Shown: positions 7,793 to 15,483, counted from the first letter of the stretch. The stretch is DNA of 18,686 nucleotides from Acidobacteriota bacterium (GCA_021802085.1 JAKAAZ010000051.1:1-18686), one strand, 5' to 3'. Program-made: numbers and translations. Notes: a model not told the origin generated them from the sequence alone.

Positions 7793-8445
7793 CGCGACCG
7801 TTCGCGATCGAGCGCTGCCAGCACGTCTTCCGGCTCGGGACGAACGCGAAAATCCGCGTGTGCCTGGGCGAACGCAATGCTTCCATCGGACTGCAGAAGG
7901 AACGTGGCCGGCAGCGGCAGCCGCCAGGACAGATCGCCGTTCATGAATGGAATGTTGACCAGGATGCGTCGGTAATGCTGCTGGTGATACTCCGGGACCA
8001 TATACGCCACCCGGAAACATTCCGCGACGGTACACTCCGCATCGCTCAACACTGGAAATGGCAACGGATGTTGCTGCAGCAACAAACTATTCTGATGGAT
8101 GGTCTGCGGCGCGATGGCTACCAACAGCGCGCCGCGTCTGCGCAGCTCCGGATACAAATCGCGCCAGGCCGCAAGTTCCGCCATGCAGTACGGGCACCAG
8201 CGGCCGCGAAAGAAACTGACGATGACCGGCCCCAGCGCCAGCAAATCGGCAGAGCGCACGATGCGGCCATTGGCATCGGGAAGAGCAAATTCCGGCGCCG
8301 GGTTGCCGACAGGAAGGATCTGTTGTTCGATGCCGCTCGCGAACAACTCCGCAACGGCATTTTCATTGGGATCGAGCCGCTCCGGCTGCACCAGCTGCCG
8401 GGTCTGTTCCGTGATCTGGTCGAGTTGGTACTGTAGCCGAAACAT
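7789..8445 (-). CDS. Peroxiredoxin-like (AhpC/TSA superfamily) protein
   Basis: The 218-residue cytoplasmic product has a thioredoxin fold from about residue 45. It carries the line VIVSFFRGRWCPYC, placing the redox pair at Cys84 and Cys87, and the PAPEFALPD entry typical of AhpC/TSA proteins. An N-terminal helical extension of about 40 residues precedes the fold, as in the 'peroxiredoxin-like family' group (proteins with RGxWCPYC). Expected activity is thiol-based peroxide reduction or disulfide exchange, with an unidentified electron donor. It starts with ATG five nt after the stop of ffh on the same strand, so it is probably translated from the ffh transcript. Its TAG stop lies inside the CTAG shared with the AsmA-like gene. 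No signal peptide is seen. Confidence 0.85.
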   Translation of the reverse strand: MFRLQYQLDQITEQTRQLVQPERLDPNENAVAELFASGIEQQILPVGNPAPEFALPDANGRIVRSADLLALGPVIVSFFRGRWCPYCMAELAAWRDLYPELRRRGALLVAIAPQTIHQNSLLLQQHPLPFPVLSDAECTVAECFRVAYMVPEYHQQHYRRILVNIPFMNGDLSWRLPLPATFLLQSDGSIAFAQAHADFRVRPEPEDVLAALDRERSR

Positions 8446-8450
8446 GACGA

Positions 8451-9827
8451 TCAGCGGCCAGTGCGCATGTTGGCGAGCGAGCCCATGAGCCGCCGCTGCA
8501 CCGCCCCGCCCTTGCCCATGGACTTGAACATTTTGCGCATCTGGATGTACTGACGCAGCAATTGGTTCACCTCCTGCACGCTGGTGCCGGAGCCTCGTGC
8601 GATGCGCTTGCGGCGGCTGCCGGAAATGAGTTCGTGGTTTTTTCGTTCGGCGGTCGTCATCGAATTGATGATGGCCTCAATGCGGGTGAACTGCTTCTCA
8701 TCGACATTGCCGGCAGCCTGCTGCATGCCTTGAAAAGGGCCGACCGAGGGGAGCATTTTCATGATGCTTTGCAGCGAACCCATTTTCTTGATTTGCCGCA
8801 GCTGGTCGCGAAAATCCTCCAGCGAAAAGCCATCGCCCATCAACGCCTTCTTGGCGAATTCTTCCGACTTCTTCCGGTCGAGCGTCTCCTCCGCTTTCTC
8901 GATCAGCGTCATAATGTCGCCCATGCCGAGAATGCGACTGACAATGCGGTCGGGATGAAACGGCTCAAACGCGTCCGGCTTTTCGCCCATGCCGATGAAC
9001 TTGATGGGTTGGCCAGTGACGTGGCGGATAGAAAGTGCCGCGCCGCCGCGTGCGTCGCCATCCATCTTGGTCAGCACAATGCCGGTGAGCGCGAGACGAT
9101 CATGGAATTCTTTTGCCGAGCGGACCGCGTCCTGCCCGGTCATCGCATCGGCTATGAACAGAATCTCCTGCGGATTCAGCAGCGCTTTCAACCGCTGCAT
9201 CTCGTTCATCAGGCCTTCGTCAATGTGCAGGCGGCCCGCGGTATCGACAATCATCACGTCGCAACCGGAGATGATCGCTTCGCGACGGGCTTCCTTGGCC
9301 AGCCGCTCGACCAGGGCCGGCCCCACGAACTCACCCTTTAGATCGCCCTCGTACAGATTGGTGCCAATCGCCTTGGCAACGATCTGTAGCTGCTCCCTCG
9401 CGGCGGGACGATAGACGTCCACGGAGACCAGCAGCGGGCGATGGCCGCCTTTTTTCAACCATGCAGCCAGCTTGCCGGAGGTCGTGGTTTTGCCGGAGCC
9501 TTGCAGCCCGGCCATCAGAATGACCGTCGGCGGTTGCGATGCAAATTTGAAGCGCGCGGTGTCCGTGCCTAGCATCGCAATCAGCTCGTCGCGCACGATT
9601 TTAATGACCTGCTCCGTGGGGGAAAGCGCGGTCAGCACTTCCTGGCCGAGGGCCTTGGCGCGGATATGCTCGATCAGGTCTTTGACGACGTTCAGGTTGA
9701 CGTCGGCTTCCAGGAGCGCAAGCCGGATTTCCTTGAGCGCCTCTCCGATGTTTTCCTCGGTGAGGGTGCCCTGCCCGCGCAGGTTCTTGAAGGTGCGCTG
9801 AAGTTTTTCTGAGAGGTTTTCAAACAT
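8451..9827 (-). CDS. ffh: Signal recognition particle protein Ffh (SRP54)
   Basis: Ffh binds 4.5S RNA and signal sequences of nascent membrane proteins and, with FtsY, directs ribosomes to the translocon. The 458-residue product has the N-terminal four-helix domain (1-90), P-loop GLQGSGKT (107-114), DTAGR (195-199), TKMDGDARGG (253-262), and a Met-rich M domain (about 300-458) with the RNA-binding stretch SGSRRKRIARGSG (402-414). Length and motifs are standard. The ATG is preceded by AGGGG eight nt upstream (on the - strand, near 9835-9839). It is followed by the peroxiredoxin-like gene after five nt. Upstream, 43 nt separate it from the M3 peptidase relic. No 4.5S RNA gene was found in the window, and rpsP, which commonly sits beside ffh, is not here. 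Confidence 0.97.
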   Translation of the reverse strand: MFENLSEKLQRTFKNLRGQGTLTEENIGEALKEIRLALLEADVNLNVVKDLIEHIRAKALGQEVLTALSPTEQVIKIVRDELIAMLGTDTARFKFASQPPTVILMAGLQGSGKTTTSGKLAAWLKKGGHRPLLVSVDVYRPAAREQLQIVAKAIGTNLYEGDLKGEFVGPALVERLAKEARREAIISGCDVMIVDTAGRLHIDEGLMNEMQRLKALLNPQEILFIADAMTGQDAVRSAKEFHDRLALTGIVLTKMDGDARGGAALSIRHVTGQPIKFIGMGEKPDAFEPFHPDRIVSRILGMGDIMTLIEKAEETLDRKKSEEFAKKALMGDGFSLEDFRDQLRQIKKMGSLQSIMKMLPSVGPFQGMQQAAGNVDEKQFTRIEAIINSMTTAERKNHELISGSRRKRIARGSGTSVQEVNQLLRQYIQMRKMFKSMGKGGAVQRRLMGSLANMRTGR

Positions 9828-9870
9828 ATGTCAGCCCCTAGTGTAACAAGGGCGGCCACGCTTCACGTTT

Positions 9871-10107
9871 CTACTGGCCAGATGTTGGCTTGGCAACGGG
9901 CGCGGTTTGGAACTCCACGTTCATCCATGCTTTCAGCGCATCAATATTCTGGGGCCGACCCAGGAAGTCTTTGACCAGCGCAGATGCGGGCTTGGGCGCG
10001 CCCTGCTCCAGCACGCTGCGGCGATAGCGCATCGCTATCGGACCGTCCACCGGACTGCACATGTTGAACCGCGAAAAGAAATCAAGCGCAATCACCTTGT
10101 CCGGCAC
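9871..10107 (-). pseudogene. 3'-end relic of an M3-family metallopeptidase (oligopeptidase)
   Basis: The 78-codon frame contains KVIALDFFSRFN followed by AMRYRRSVLEQG, KPASALVKDFLGRPQN and ALKAWMN. This matches the extreme C-terminus of M3 oligopeptidases (thimet oligopeptidase/Dcp type), where a 'W..VIA.D.F' helix, a 'YR..IL..G' turn and a 'FLGRP.N..AF..WL' ending are conserved. The zinc-binding HEXXH region and everything before the KVIALDFF helix are missing; the frame stays open upstream into the response-regulator gene, but that sequence (AQIGLPSSNNQN and similar) is not M3-like. The true protein is about 650 residues, so this is a truncated remnant in the - strand between the response regulator and ffh. 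The GTG at 10105-10107 is only the first possible start, not a supported one. Confidence 0.7.
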
Positions 10108-10163
10108 GTTTTGGTTGTTCGACGAAGGCAGGCCGATCTGCGCTGTTGCCAGTCTCTTGTTTC

Positions 10164-10667
10164 CTACGAAGCGCGCATTGGGAGATCGGCATCGCGCCTA
10201 TTCTCCAAAACGATTGGCATTGGCGATTCCAAACTTTCAGAAACATGCGCCAGCAATTGTCTTGGATGGATGGGTTTCGCGATGATTGCGAAATCCCGTC
10301 CCGCATCGCGGGCCGTAGCCAGCAAATCCTTGGTTGCGGCCTGTCCGGAAAAAAGCAGTACTCTGCAATTCGGCGCGATGTCCATGATGGAAACCGCCAA
10401 GTCGATGCCGCTCATATCGGGCATCACCACGTCGGTCAGCAGCAGATCGGGAGGAATCATCCTCGCGATATCGAGCGCAGTTTTTCCGTCATACGCGGTC
10501 ATGGCCGTAATACCGCTCCGATTCAGGATGGTGCTGAGCGTATCGGCGATGACGACCTCGTCGTCCACCACCAGGACGATCGATTTCGGCTGCCCATCGT
10601 CCGGAGTTATGCCCTTTGCGGACAATTCAGCCAATGGCACCGTTTCGAAATTCGTTTCCTTGGACAT
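10164..10667 (-). CDS. Response regulator, single receiver domain
   Basis: The 167-residue product is a CheY-like receiver: acidic pair Asp35-Asp36 (VVDDE), phosphoacceptor Asp79 (LLTDVVMPDMSG), Ser107 at the Thr/Ser switch position (LLFSGQA), and Lys131 (IIAKPIHP). No DNA-binding or enzymatic output domain follows; only about 20 unstructured residues remain after the receiver, and a short linker of about 28 residues precedes it. It probably works as a phospho-relay or protein-protein switch in the cytoplasm. No histidine kinase is encoded nearby, so its partner is unknown. The ATG at 10667 is preferred because AGAGG lies about eight nt upstream; an ATG at 10703 in frame would add 12 residues without a clear ribosome-binding site. 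Confidence 0.85.
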   Translation of the reverse strand: MSKETNFETVPLAELSAKGITPDDGQPKSIVLVVDDEVVIADTLSTILNRSGITAMTAYDGKTALDIARMIPPDLLLTDVVMPDMSGIDLAVSIMDIAPNCRVLLFSGQAATKDLLATARDAGRDFAIIAKPIHPRQLLAHVSESLESPMPIVLENRRDADLPMRAS

Positions 10668-10812
10668 CGTGGTACCTCTGTTTGAAACGTAGCAGCGTTC
10701 CATCCATACGGGTTAAATCTTTTGAAAGCACTAATTTAGACGAGACAGTACGTTCTTGTGGAGTTTGCTGGCGGCTTTCCCGTCGATTGTGCTGGATTAT
10801 TTCTACGTTTGC

Positions 10813-10843
10813 GTGACGTTTACGCGACGATTGTCTCTATACT
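10813..10843 (+). promoter_or_regulatory. Possible sigma-70-type promoter for the small 10880 gene
   Basis: A good -10 hexamer, TATACT (10838-10843), is paired with a weak -35, GTGACG (10813-10818), at a long 19-nt spacing. Transcription would start near 10850, giving a leader of about 30 nt before the ATG at 10880 and supporting that start over the upstream in-frame ATG at 10850. The remainder of the 10704-10849 intergenic region shows no gene. Confidence 0.35.
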
Positions 10844-10879
10844 TGAAATATGTTCTTCATTGGGTCGCCAGGGGGGACA

Positions 10880-11137
10880 ATGAAATTTGAATCTGTGCTG
10901 CAGGTCGACGTTCCCAAAGGCCGAGATGGAAAACATAAGCAGATTGTCGAACTGCTGCTGAATGACATCCGCCAGTTACAGAAGGGTTCTGCACTGAAGA
11001 TTCCCCTCTCTGCCCTTCCAGACACCAAAGAGAACATCCGCGCAGCATTGAGTCGCGCATCTCGGCAAAAAGAGATCGATATCGCCACCTCCAGTGACGG
11101 CCAATTCCTCTATGTGTGGAAACCTGAACAGAAATAA
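10880..11137 (+). CDS. Small conserved hypothetical protein
   Basis: I cannot name a function. The 85-residue product starts MKFESVLQVDVPKGRDGKHK and has no signal peptide, membrane segment or cysteine. It looks like a compact alpha/beta fold: a first strand, a basic loop (GRDGKHK), a helix (QIVELLLNDIRQL), a short strand ending KIPLSALPDT, a helix with basic residues (ENIRAALSRASRQK), and a final pair of strands (IDIATSSDGQFLYVWK). Lys and Arg content suggests nucleic-acid contact, which is inference. From memory, similar proteins recur in Acidobacteriota. The ATG at 10880 follows the G-rich AGGGGGG (10870-10876) three nt away; an ATG at 10850 would add ten residues but falls at the predicted transcription start. 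It stands alone with its own promoter and terminator. Confidence 0.75.
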   Translation: MKFESVLQVDVPKGRDGKHKQIVELLLNDIRQLQKGSALKIPLSALPDTKENIRAALSRASRQKEIDIATSSDGQFLYVWKPEQK

Positions 11138-11150
11138 ACGGGAAAAGACG

Positions 11151-11172
11151 AAACCGGCGCCTGCGGTTTTTT
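11151..11172 (+). terminator. Intrinsic terminator after the small hypothetical gene
   Basis: AAACCG (11151-11156), loop GCGCCTG, CGGTTT (11164-11169) with the T-run continuing to 11172. It starts 13 nt after the stop codon at 11137 and ends 4 nt before the stop of the convergent ABC gene. On the opposite strand the stem is followed by CGTCTTTT, so it may work weakly in both directions. Confidence 0.65.
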
Positions 11173-11176
11173 CAGC

Positions 11177-11947
11177 CTAAGCGCGGATGCGGGGGGATGC
11201 CTCGTCCGAGGCAATTTCGCCATCGCGGATGTGGACGACGCGGTCCGCGTAGCCAGCTATATCGGGTTCATGGGTGACCACAATGATGGTGTTGCCTTCG
11301 GCGTGCAACTCGTCCATCAGCGCCATGATTTCCGCCCCGGTCTTTGAGTCGAGATTTCCCGTCGGCTCGTCGGCCAGGATGATGGAAGGATGGTTGACCA
11401 GCGCCCGGGCGATGGCCACCCTCTGCCGCTGACCGCCGGAGAGTTCATTCGGTTTGTGGAACATGCGCCCGCTCAGATTCACGGCAGCCAGGGCCGCCTT
11501 CGCGCGCTCGATACGTTCCGCCGCGGGAGTGCCGTTATAGATCAGCGGCAGTTCGACATTATGCAGCGCGGTCGCGCGCGCCAGCAAATTGAAAGTCTGA
11601 AACACGAAGCCAATTTCCTTGTTGCGGATGCGCGCCAGTTCATCATCGTTCAGCTGGCTGACCTCGTGCCCATTCAGCCAATACGAACCTTGCGTAGGTG
11701 TATCCAGACAGCCGATCAGGTTCATCAACGTCGATTTGCCCGAGCCTGACGGTCCCATGATGGCCACGTATTCATTGTGGCGGATGCGCAGGCTGACGCC
11801 GCGCAGCGCATGAACCTGCTCCGAGCCCATGTCGTAGGTCTTCCAGAGATTGTCGACGACGATAACTTCACCCGGGGTAGGACCCGCGCCTGACGCCTGG
11901 GTTGCCGGAGTGGGGGGGGCCGCCTGAGCCAGTGTCTCGGATGTCAT
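11177..11947 (-). CDS. ABC transporter ATP-binding protein, MacB/LolD type
   Basis: The 256-residue cytoplasmic ATPase has all ABC motifs: Walker A GPSGSGKS (65-72), Q-loop in GFVFQTFNLL (113-122), signature LSGGQ (169-173), Walker B IILADEPTG (189-197) and the switch His226 (VVTHE). The LWKTYDMG..VHALRGVSL beginning and DEPTGNLDS ending are typical of the MacB/LolD/FtsE subfamily, which powers mechanotransmission from FtsX-like permeases without moving substrate through the membrane. An extension of about 26 residues, rich in Ala, Pro and Thr, precedes the domain. It lies 141 nt downstream of a MacA-like adaptor on the same strand, so the two likely work together, but no permease gene is next to them. 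Substrate is unknown. Confidence 0.93.
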   Translation of the reverse strand: MTSETLAQAAPPTPATQASGAGPTPGEVIVVDNLWKTYDMGSEQVHALRGVSLRIRHNEYVAIMGPSGSGKSTLMNLIGCLDTPTQGSYWLNGHEVSQLNDDELARIRNKEIGFVFQTFNLLARATALHNVELPLIYNGTPAAERIERAKAALAAVNLSGRMFHKPNELSGGQRQRVAIARALVNHPSIILADEPTGNLDSKTGAEIMALMDELHAEGNTIIVVTHEPDIAGYADRVVHIRDGEIASDEASPRIRA

Positions 11948-12088
11948 TCACATCTCCCGTTGTTGTAAGTGCCGTCGTCGGTTCCGGCATCTATGGACTA
12001 GCCTAGCAGGTTCAGCCCAAAGCCAGTTCACTCGACCCTGGCGAACATCGTTGCAGAAGAAGACAAGGCAACTCCACGATCTTCGCAC

Positions 12089-13468
12089 TTATGACATCGA
12101 GGTCGTCGCAGCCACGGAGGTATCGCGTTTTACCACCGCATTTTCTTTCAGGTTGCGTAGCACTCGATAGGGTCCAACGATGATTTCATCGCCCGGCTTC
12201 ACTCCGCTCGTCACTTCAATGTCCGAGGTGCCCGTGATGCCCGTCTGGACGGGAACAAAAATCGCGCGCAATTTCCGACCCTCTTTCCGCAAGAGGAAAA
12301 CCCCTTGCACGGGTTCGGGCTTTGCGTCGCCGGAGAGACTGGCGTTCAATTTGGAAGCGCCCTTCTTCTTGCCGCTATCGGGAACTTCCATGACCAACGC
12401 CTGCAGCGGAAGAGCGACCACGTCATTCTTATGCGCGGTCGTGATCTTGGCAGTGGCCGACAGACCCGGACGAAGTTGGGAGGAAGGATCGTCGATGGTG
12501 ACCACCACTTTGAAGTCTTTGGCCTCTTCTGTGCCGGTGGTGCTTTGACTGGTGGAAACGCCGGTTGAGCGCAGCAGGGCCTGATCGCCCACCTCAGTGA
12601 CGTGCCCTTTGAATACCTTTCCCGGCAATGCATCCACCGTGACATCGGCGCTCTGTCCAAGCTGGACGCCAGTGATGTCGGTCTCGTCCACTTTTACTTC
12701 CGCGGTAACGACGGCCATATTGGCGAGCGTCATCAACGTGCTGCCCTCGGCGTTTTGAATGCCTTCGACGACCGTCTCGCCCTCACGCACCGGCAGATTG
12801 GTCACAATCCCATCGAAGGGCGCAATACTGATGGACTTGTTGTACTGATCGACATCCCCACGGAGCGTTTGTTGTGCGCTGGTCAGCTTCTCGCGCGCCG
12901 AGGCTGTCTGTGCATTGGCTTGTACCAACGAAGCCTGGTCCTGCGCCAGAGTGGCCACGGATATGTCGTAGGCGGCCTTGTCGGCATCGAAGTCCTGCTT
13001 GGAGATCAAGGCGTCTTTGTAAAGTTCCTGCCCACGCTTGTAATCCAGATCTTTCTGCTCCAAGTCTGCTTTGGCGTGATCCACATTCGCTTTCGCCACC
13101 TGCTGGGCAGCGATGTCCGCGGCAATGTCGCGCTGCGCTCCACTGATGGTGGCCTTCTGAGCGCCCACGGCGGATTCCTGGGGAACGTTTTCGATCACTG
13201 CCAAGACCTCTCCGCTTTTCACGTGGTCACCCTCTTTGACATACAGATGGGTGATCGGCCCAAAGGCCGTGGCCCCGATATTCACGTAATTCTTGGGCTT
13301 GATCTCGCCTGTCCCGCTGACGATGCTGGAAAGGTTTTCCCGCGTCACCTTGGCGGTAAGTACCTTTTGCGCATCCGCATCGCTGCGGTATACGGTCAGC
13401 GCAACCAGCGCGGCACAGCCAGCGAGTATCACCACCACAATGCCAAGGGTCTTCTTGCTCATCATCAT
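12089..13468 (-). CDS. Periplasmic adaptor subunit (MacA/HlyD-like membrane-fusion protein)
   Basis: The 459-residue product has an N-terminal anchor helix (about 9-27, GIVVVILAGCAALVALTV). Next come a lipoyl-like half (about 60-95, with VNIGATAFGPITHLYVKEGDHVKSGEVLAVIE) and a long Gln/Ala/Asp-rich coiled coil (about 100-205). The second lipoyl half follows (about 210-235, ISIAPFDGIVTNLPVREGETV), then beta-barrel and membrane-proximal domains. This is the order of MacA/RND-type adaptors that link an inner-membrane transporter to an outer-membrane exit duct. The C-terminal part has a Lys/Ser-rich loop insertion (around GKKKGASKLNASL). The start at 13468 (first of three ATG codons in a row) is chosen because GGAAGAGA lies seven nt upstream; an in-frame ATG at 13507 lacks such a site. 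Predicted to be cotranscribed with the downstream ABC ATPase. Confidence 0.92.
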   Translation of the reverse strand: MMMSKKTLGIVVVILAGCAALVALTVYRSDADAQKVLTAKVTRENLSSIVSGTGEIKPKNYVNIGATAFGPITHLYVKEGDHVKSGEVLAVIENVPQESAVGAQKATISGAQRDIAADIAAQQVAKANVDHAKADLEQKDLDYKRGQELYKDALISKQDFDADKAAYDISVATLAQDQASLVQANAQTASAREKLTSAQQTLRGDVDQYNKSISIAPFDGIVTNLPVREGETVVEGIQNAEGSTLMTLANMAVVTAEVKVDETDITGVQLGQSADVTVDALPGKVFKGHVTEVGDQALLRSTGVSTSQSTTGTEEAKDFKVVVTIDDPSSQLRPGLSATAKITTAHKNDVVALPLQALVMEVPDSGKKKGASKLNASLSGDAKPEPVQGVFLLRKEGRKLRAIFVPVQTGITGTSDIEVTSGVKPGDEIIVGPYRVLRNLKENAVVKRDTSVAATTSMS

Positions 13469-13536
13469 TCGAAAGTCTCTTCCATCCAGTTGGGATGCTT
13501 CAATCATGCACTTGCAGTCTTTTCTGCGCGCCGGCT

Positions 13537-13564
13537 CTTATATATACGATGATGCGCCCGCAAA
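13537..13564 (-). promoter_or_regulatory. Candidate promoter for the adaptor/ABC pair
   Basis: On the - strand, TATAAG (13542 to 13537) is a near-consensus -10 and TTTGCG (13564 to 13559) a weak -35, 16 nt apart, inside a TATATATA-rich patch. The predicted start of transcription near 13530 lies upstream of both possible start codons of the adaptor gene. Confidence 0.4.
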
Positions 13565-13711
13565 GTTCCCCTATCGGACCTGACCGCGCGGTTCAGCGCA
13601 CGGCCGGAACGGAAAACGGAATGCAATACGCGCATGCAGTGCGTCCAAAGTCTTTGACTCGTTCGTATCCACAATTTGCGGCGAAGACCGTCCAACTGCA
13701 TGGGCTCCGGC

Positions 13712-13741
13712 TTGAAAGTGTCGTTACAAACACCATACAAT
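13712..13741 (+). promoter_or_regulatory. Sigma-70-type promoter of the GWxTD gene
   Basis: TTGAAA (13712-13717) and TACAAT (13736-13741) are each close to consensus and lie 18 nt apart. Transcription would begin near 13748, leaving about 20 nt before the ATG at 13769 that includes the ribosome-binding site TGAGG (13756-13760). This also argues against the upstream in-frame start at 13676. Confidence 0.65.
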
Positions 13742-13768
13742 CAGAATACAGAAATTGAGGTCGCATTC

Positions 13769-15478
13769 ATGTCCCGGATACGTTGCACAATCGCCTTTGC
13801 ATTGACCATTGCATTCTGGGGATGTCCGGCCACCCGAGCTCGTGCACAGGCGGTCCAACCCCAGGATGCGTCCCTGGCCACATCGGACAATACAGCCCAG
13901 GCCAATCCTTTGAAGAGGAAGTTGAGCGATAAGGAAATTCGAGAGCAGCAGAAAGAATTGCGCCAGGAGTTGAAGGGGCCGTACAAGAAATGGCTGGACC
14001 AGGACGTCCGCTGGATCATCACCGACCAGGAGCGGAAGGCATTTCTGGGCCTGTCGAACGACGAAGAGCGTGACGCATTTATCGAGCAATTCTGGCGGCG
14101 GCGCAACCCTGACCCCGAGTCTCCTGACAACAGCTATCGGGAAGAAGTGTATCGCCGTATTGCGTATGCCAATGAGCATTTTGGAGCTGGAGAGCCGGGA
14201 TGGATGACCGACCGCGGGCACATGTATATCGCGTGGGGACCTCCCGCCAGCATCGATTCTCATCCTGCCGGGGGTCCATACAACCGCCCCCAAGATCAGG
14301 GCGGCGGAATGACGGAGACTTTTCCATTTGAGGTATGGAACTATCACCATCTGGATGGAGTCGGCGACAACATCGATATTGAATTTGTGGATACCTGCCA
14401 GTGTGGCGACTATCACATGACGATGAATCCGGAGGAAAAGGATGCATTGGCGCATGTTCCCGGTGCCGGCAACCTGGCGAGCCCTCAACAAAACCCAAAC
14501 AAGAGTCAGACCGGCGCCGATGGCAAAGGACCGGGATTGACCGGTGGAAACGATGATGAATTCAGCAAAATCCAGCAGTATGCCGAGCTGGAAGCTGCTC
14601 CTTTGATCAAGTTCAAAGACTTGGATGAATTTATTACCAGCCACAAGGTGCTTACGGGACCATTCTTCCCATTCGATGTCAGAACGGATTTCGTAAAGAT
14701 TACGGACGATACCGTGCTGGTGCCGATTACGCTCCAAATTCGCAACCGCGACATTACCTACAACACCAAAGACGGAGTTTCCCACGGCGTTGTCAACATT
14801 CTCGGCCGCGTGTCGACTATTACTGGCCGTATCGCCCAGACATTTGAAGACACCGTGGAAGTAGATGAGCCATCCGAATTATTGCCGAAAACCCTGAACA
14901 GCAAATCGGTCTATTGGAAGGCGTTGCCTCTCCGTCCTGGACGCTACCGGCTGGATGTCGTCATCAAGGACGTGAACAATCCCGATCACATCGGCACCTA
15001 TGCGCGATCGTTTGTCGTTCCGGAATACGATGACGATAAGCTGGCCGCATCTTCTTTGATTCTGGCGGACAAAATGCAGGAGGTTCCCTCCAAGGACATT
15101 GGTACGGGAGAGTTTGTGATCGGCAACACCTTCATTCGTCCGCGGGTAAGCGCGACGATCACGCAGCCGGTCAGCTTCAACCGGGGCCAGAGTCTCGACT
15201 TCTGGATGCAGGTGTACAACCTGAAAATCAACCCGAAAACGAAGCAGAATGAGGCCACTGTTCATTATCTGGTTACCAATTTAGGGACCCATAAAACTCT
15301 GTTTGAAACAACAGAAACGGCGTCCAGACTCAATCCCAACTCCGACCAGGTAACGCTGGCAAAGTCCATGCCTCTGGCCGGTTTGCAGCCGGGAGATTAT
15401 GAACTCACCATCAGCGTGAATGATGGAGTATCTAAGCAGCAATTGGCGCAATCCGCACCTTTTGAGGTCACGCAATAA
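13769..15478 (+). CDS. Secreted GWxTD-domain protein
   Basis: The 569-residue product begins with a Sec signal peptide (MSRIRCTIAFALTIAF, predicted cleavage near ARAQA at residues 24-28). A charged helical stretch follows (about 50-75, KEIREQQKELRQELKG). The conserved domain runs from KKWLDQDVRWIITDQER (74 on) through FIEQFWRRRNPDP (105-116) to the family-naming motif GWMTD (144-148) and YIAWGPPASIDSH. The rest is beta-rich, Ig-like sequence ending in the pattern LQPGDYELTISVNDG. GWxTD proteins are known from Acidobacteriota and Bacteroidota, but their biochemical role is not established; a periplasmic or cell-surface location is inferred. The ATG at 13769 is chosen for its ribosome-binding site and signal peptide; an earlier start at 13676 would bury the signal. 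A predicted outer-membrane protein gene follows on the same strand. Confidence 0.88.
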   Translation: MSRIRCTIAFALTIAFWGCPATRARAQAVQPQDASLATSDNTAQANPLKRKLSDKEIREQQKELRQELKGPYKKWLDQDVRWIITDQERKAFLGLSNDEERDAFIEQFWRRRNPDPESPDNSYREEVYRRIAYANEHFGAGEPGWMTDRGHMYIAWGPPASIDSHPAGGPYNRPQDQGGGMTETFPFEVWNYHHLDGVGDNIDIEFVDTCQCGDYHMTMNPEEKDALAHVPGAGNLASPQQNPNKSQTGADGKGPGLTGGNDDEFSKIQQYAELEAAPLIKFKDLDEFITSHKVLTGPFFPFDVRTDFVKITDDTVLVPITLQIRNRDITYNTKDGVSHGVVNILGRVSTITGRIAQTFEDTVEVDEPSELLPKTLNSKSVYWKALPLRPGRYRLDVVIKDVNNPDHIGTYARSFVVPEYDDDKLAASSLILADKMQEVPSKDIGTGEFVIGNTFIRPRVSATITQPVSFNRGQSLDFWMQVYNLKINPKTKQNEATVHYLVTNLGTHKTLFETTETASRLNPNSDQVTLAKSMPLAGLQPGDYELTISVNDGVSKQQLAQSAPFEVTQ

Positions 15479-15483
15479 GATGT

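Noticed and set aside
8562..9341. 259-codon + frame opposite ffh
   Set aside because: Ffh is complete and conserved on the - strand; the antisense product is His/Arg-rich with no domain.
10704..10849. Possible small RNA or 4.5S RNA gene near ffh
   Set aside because: No long hairpin with the conserved SRP RNA tetraloop is visible and no terminator follows; only a weak promoter for the + gene is supported.
12602..13552. 316-codon + frame opposite the adaptor gene
   Set aside because: The adaptor on the - strand has a full domain order and a coiled coil; the + frame has no recognisable motif and no start signal.
13724..14785. 353-codon - frame opposite the GWxTD gene
   Set aside because: The + strand carries the signal peptide, promoter and GWxTD motif; this frame has none and runs through the promoter region.
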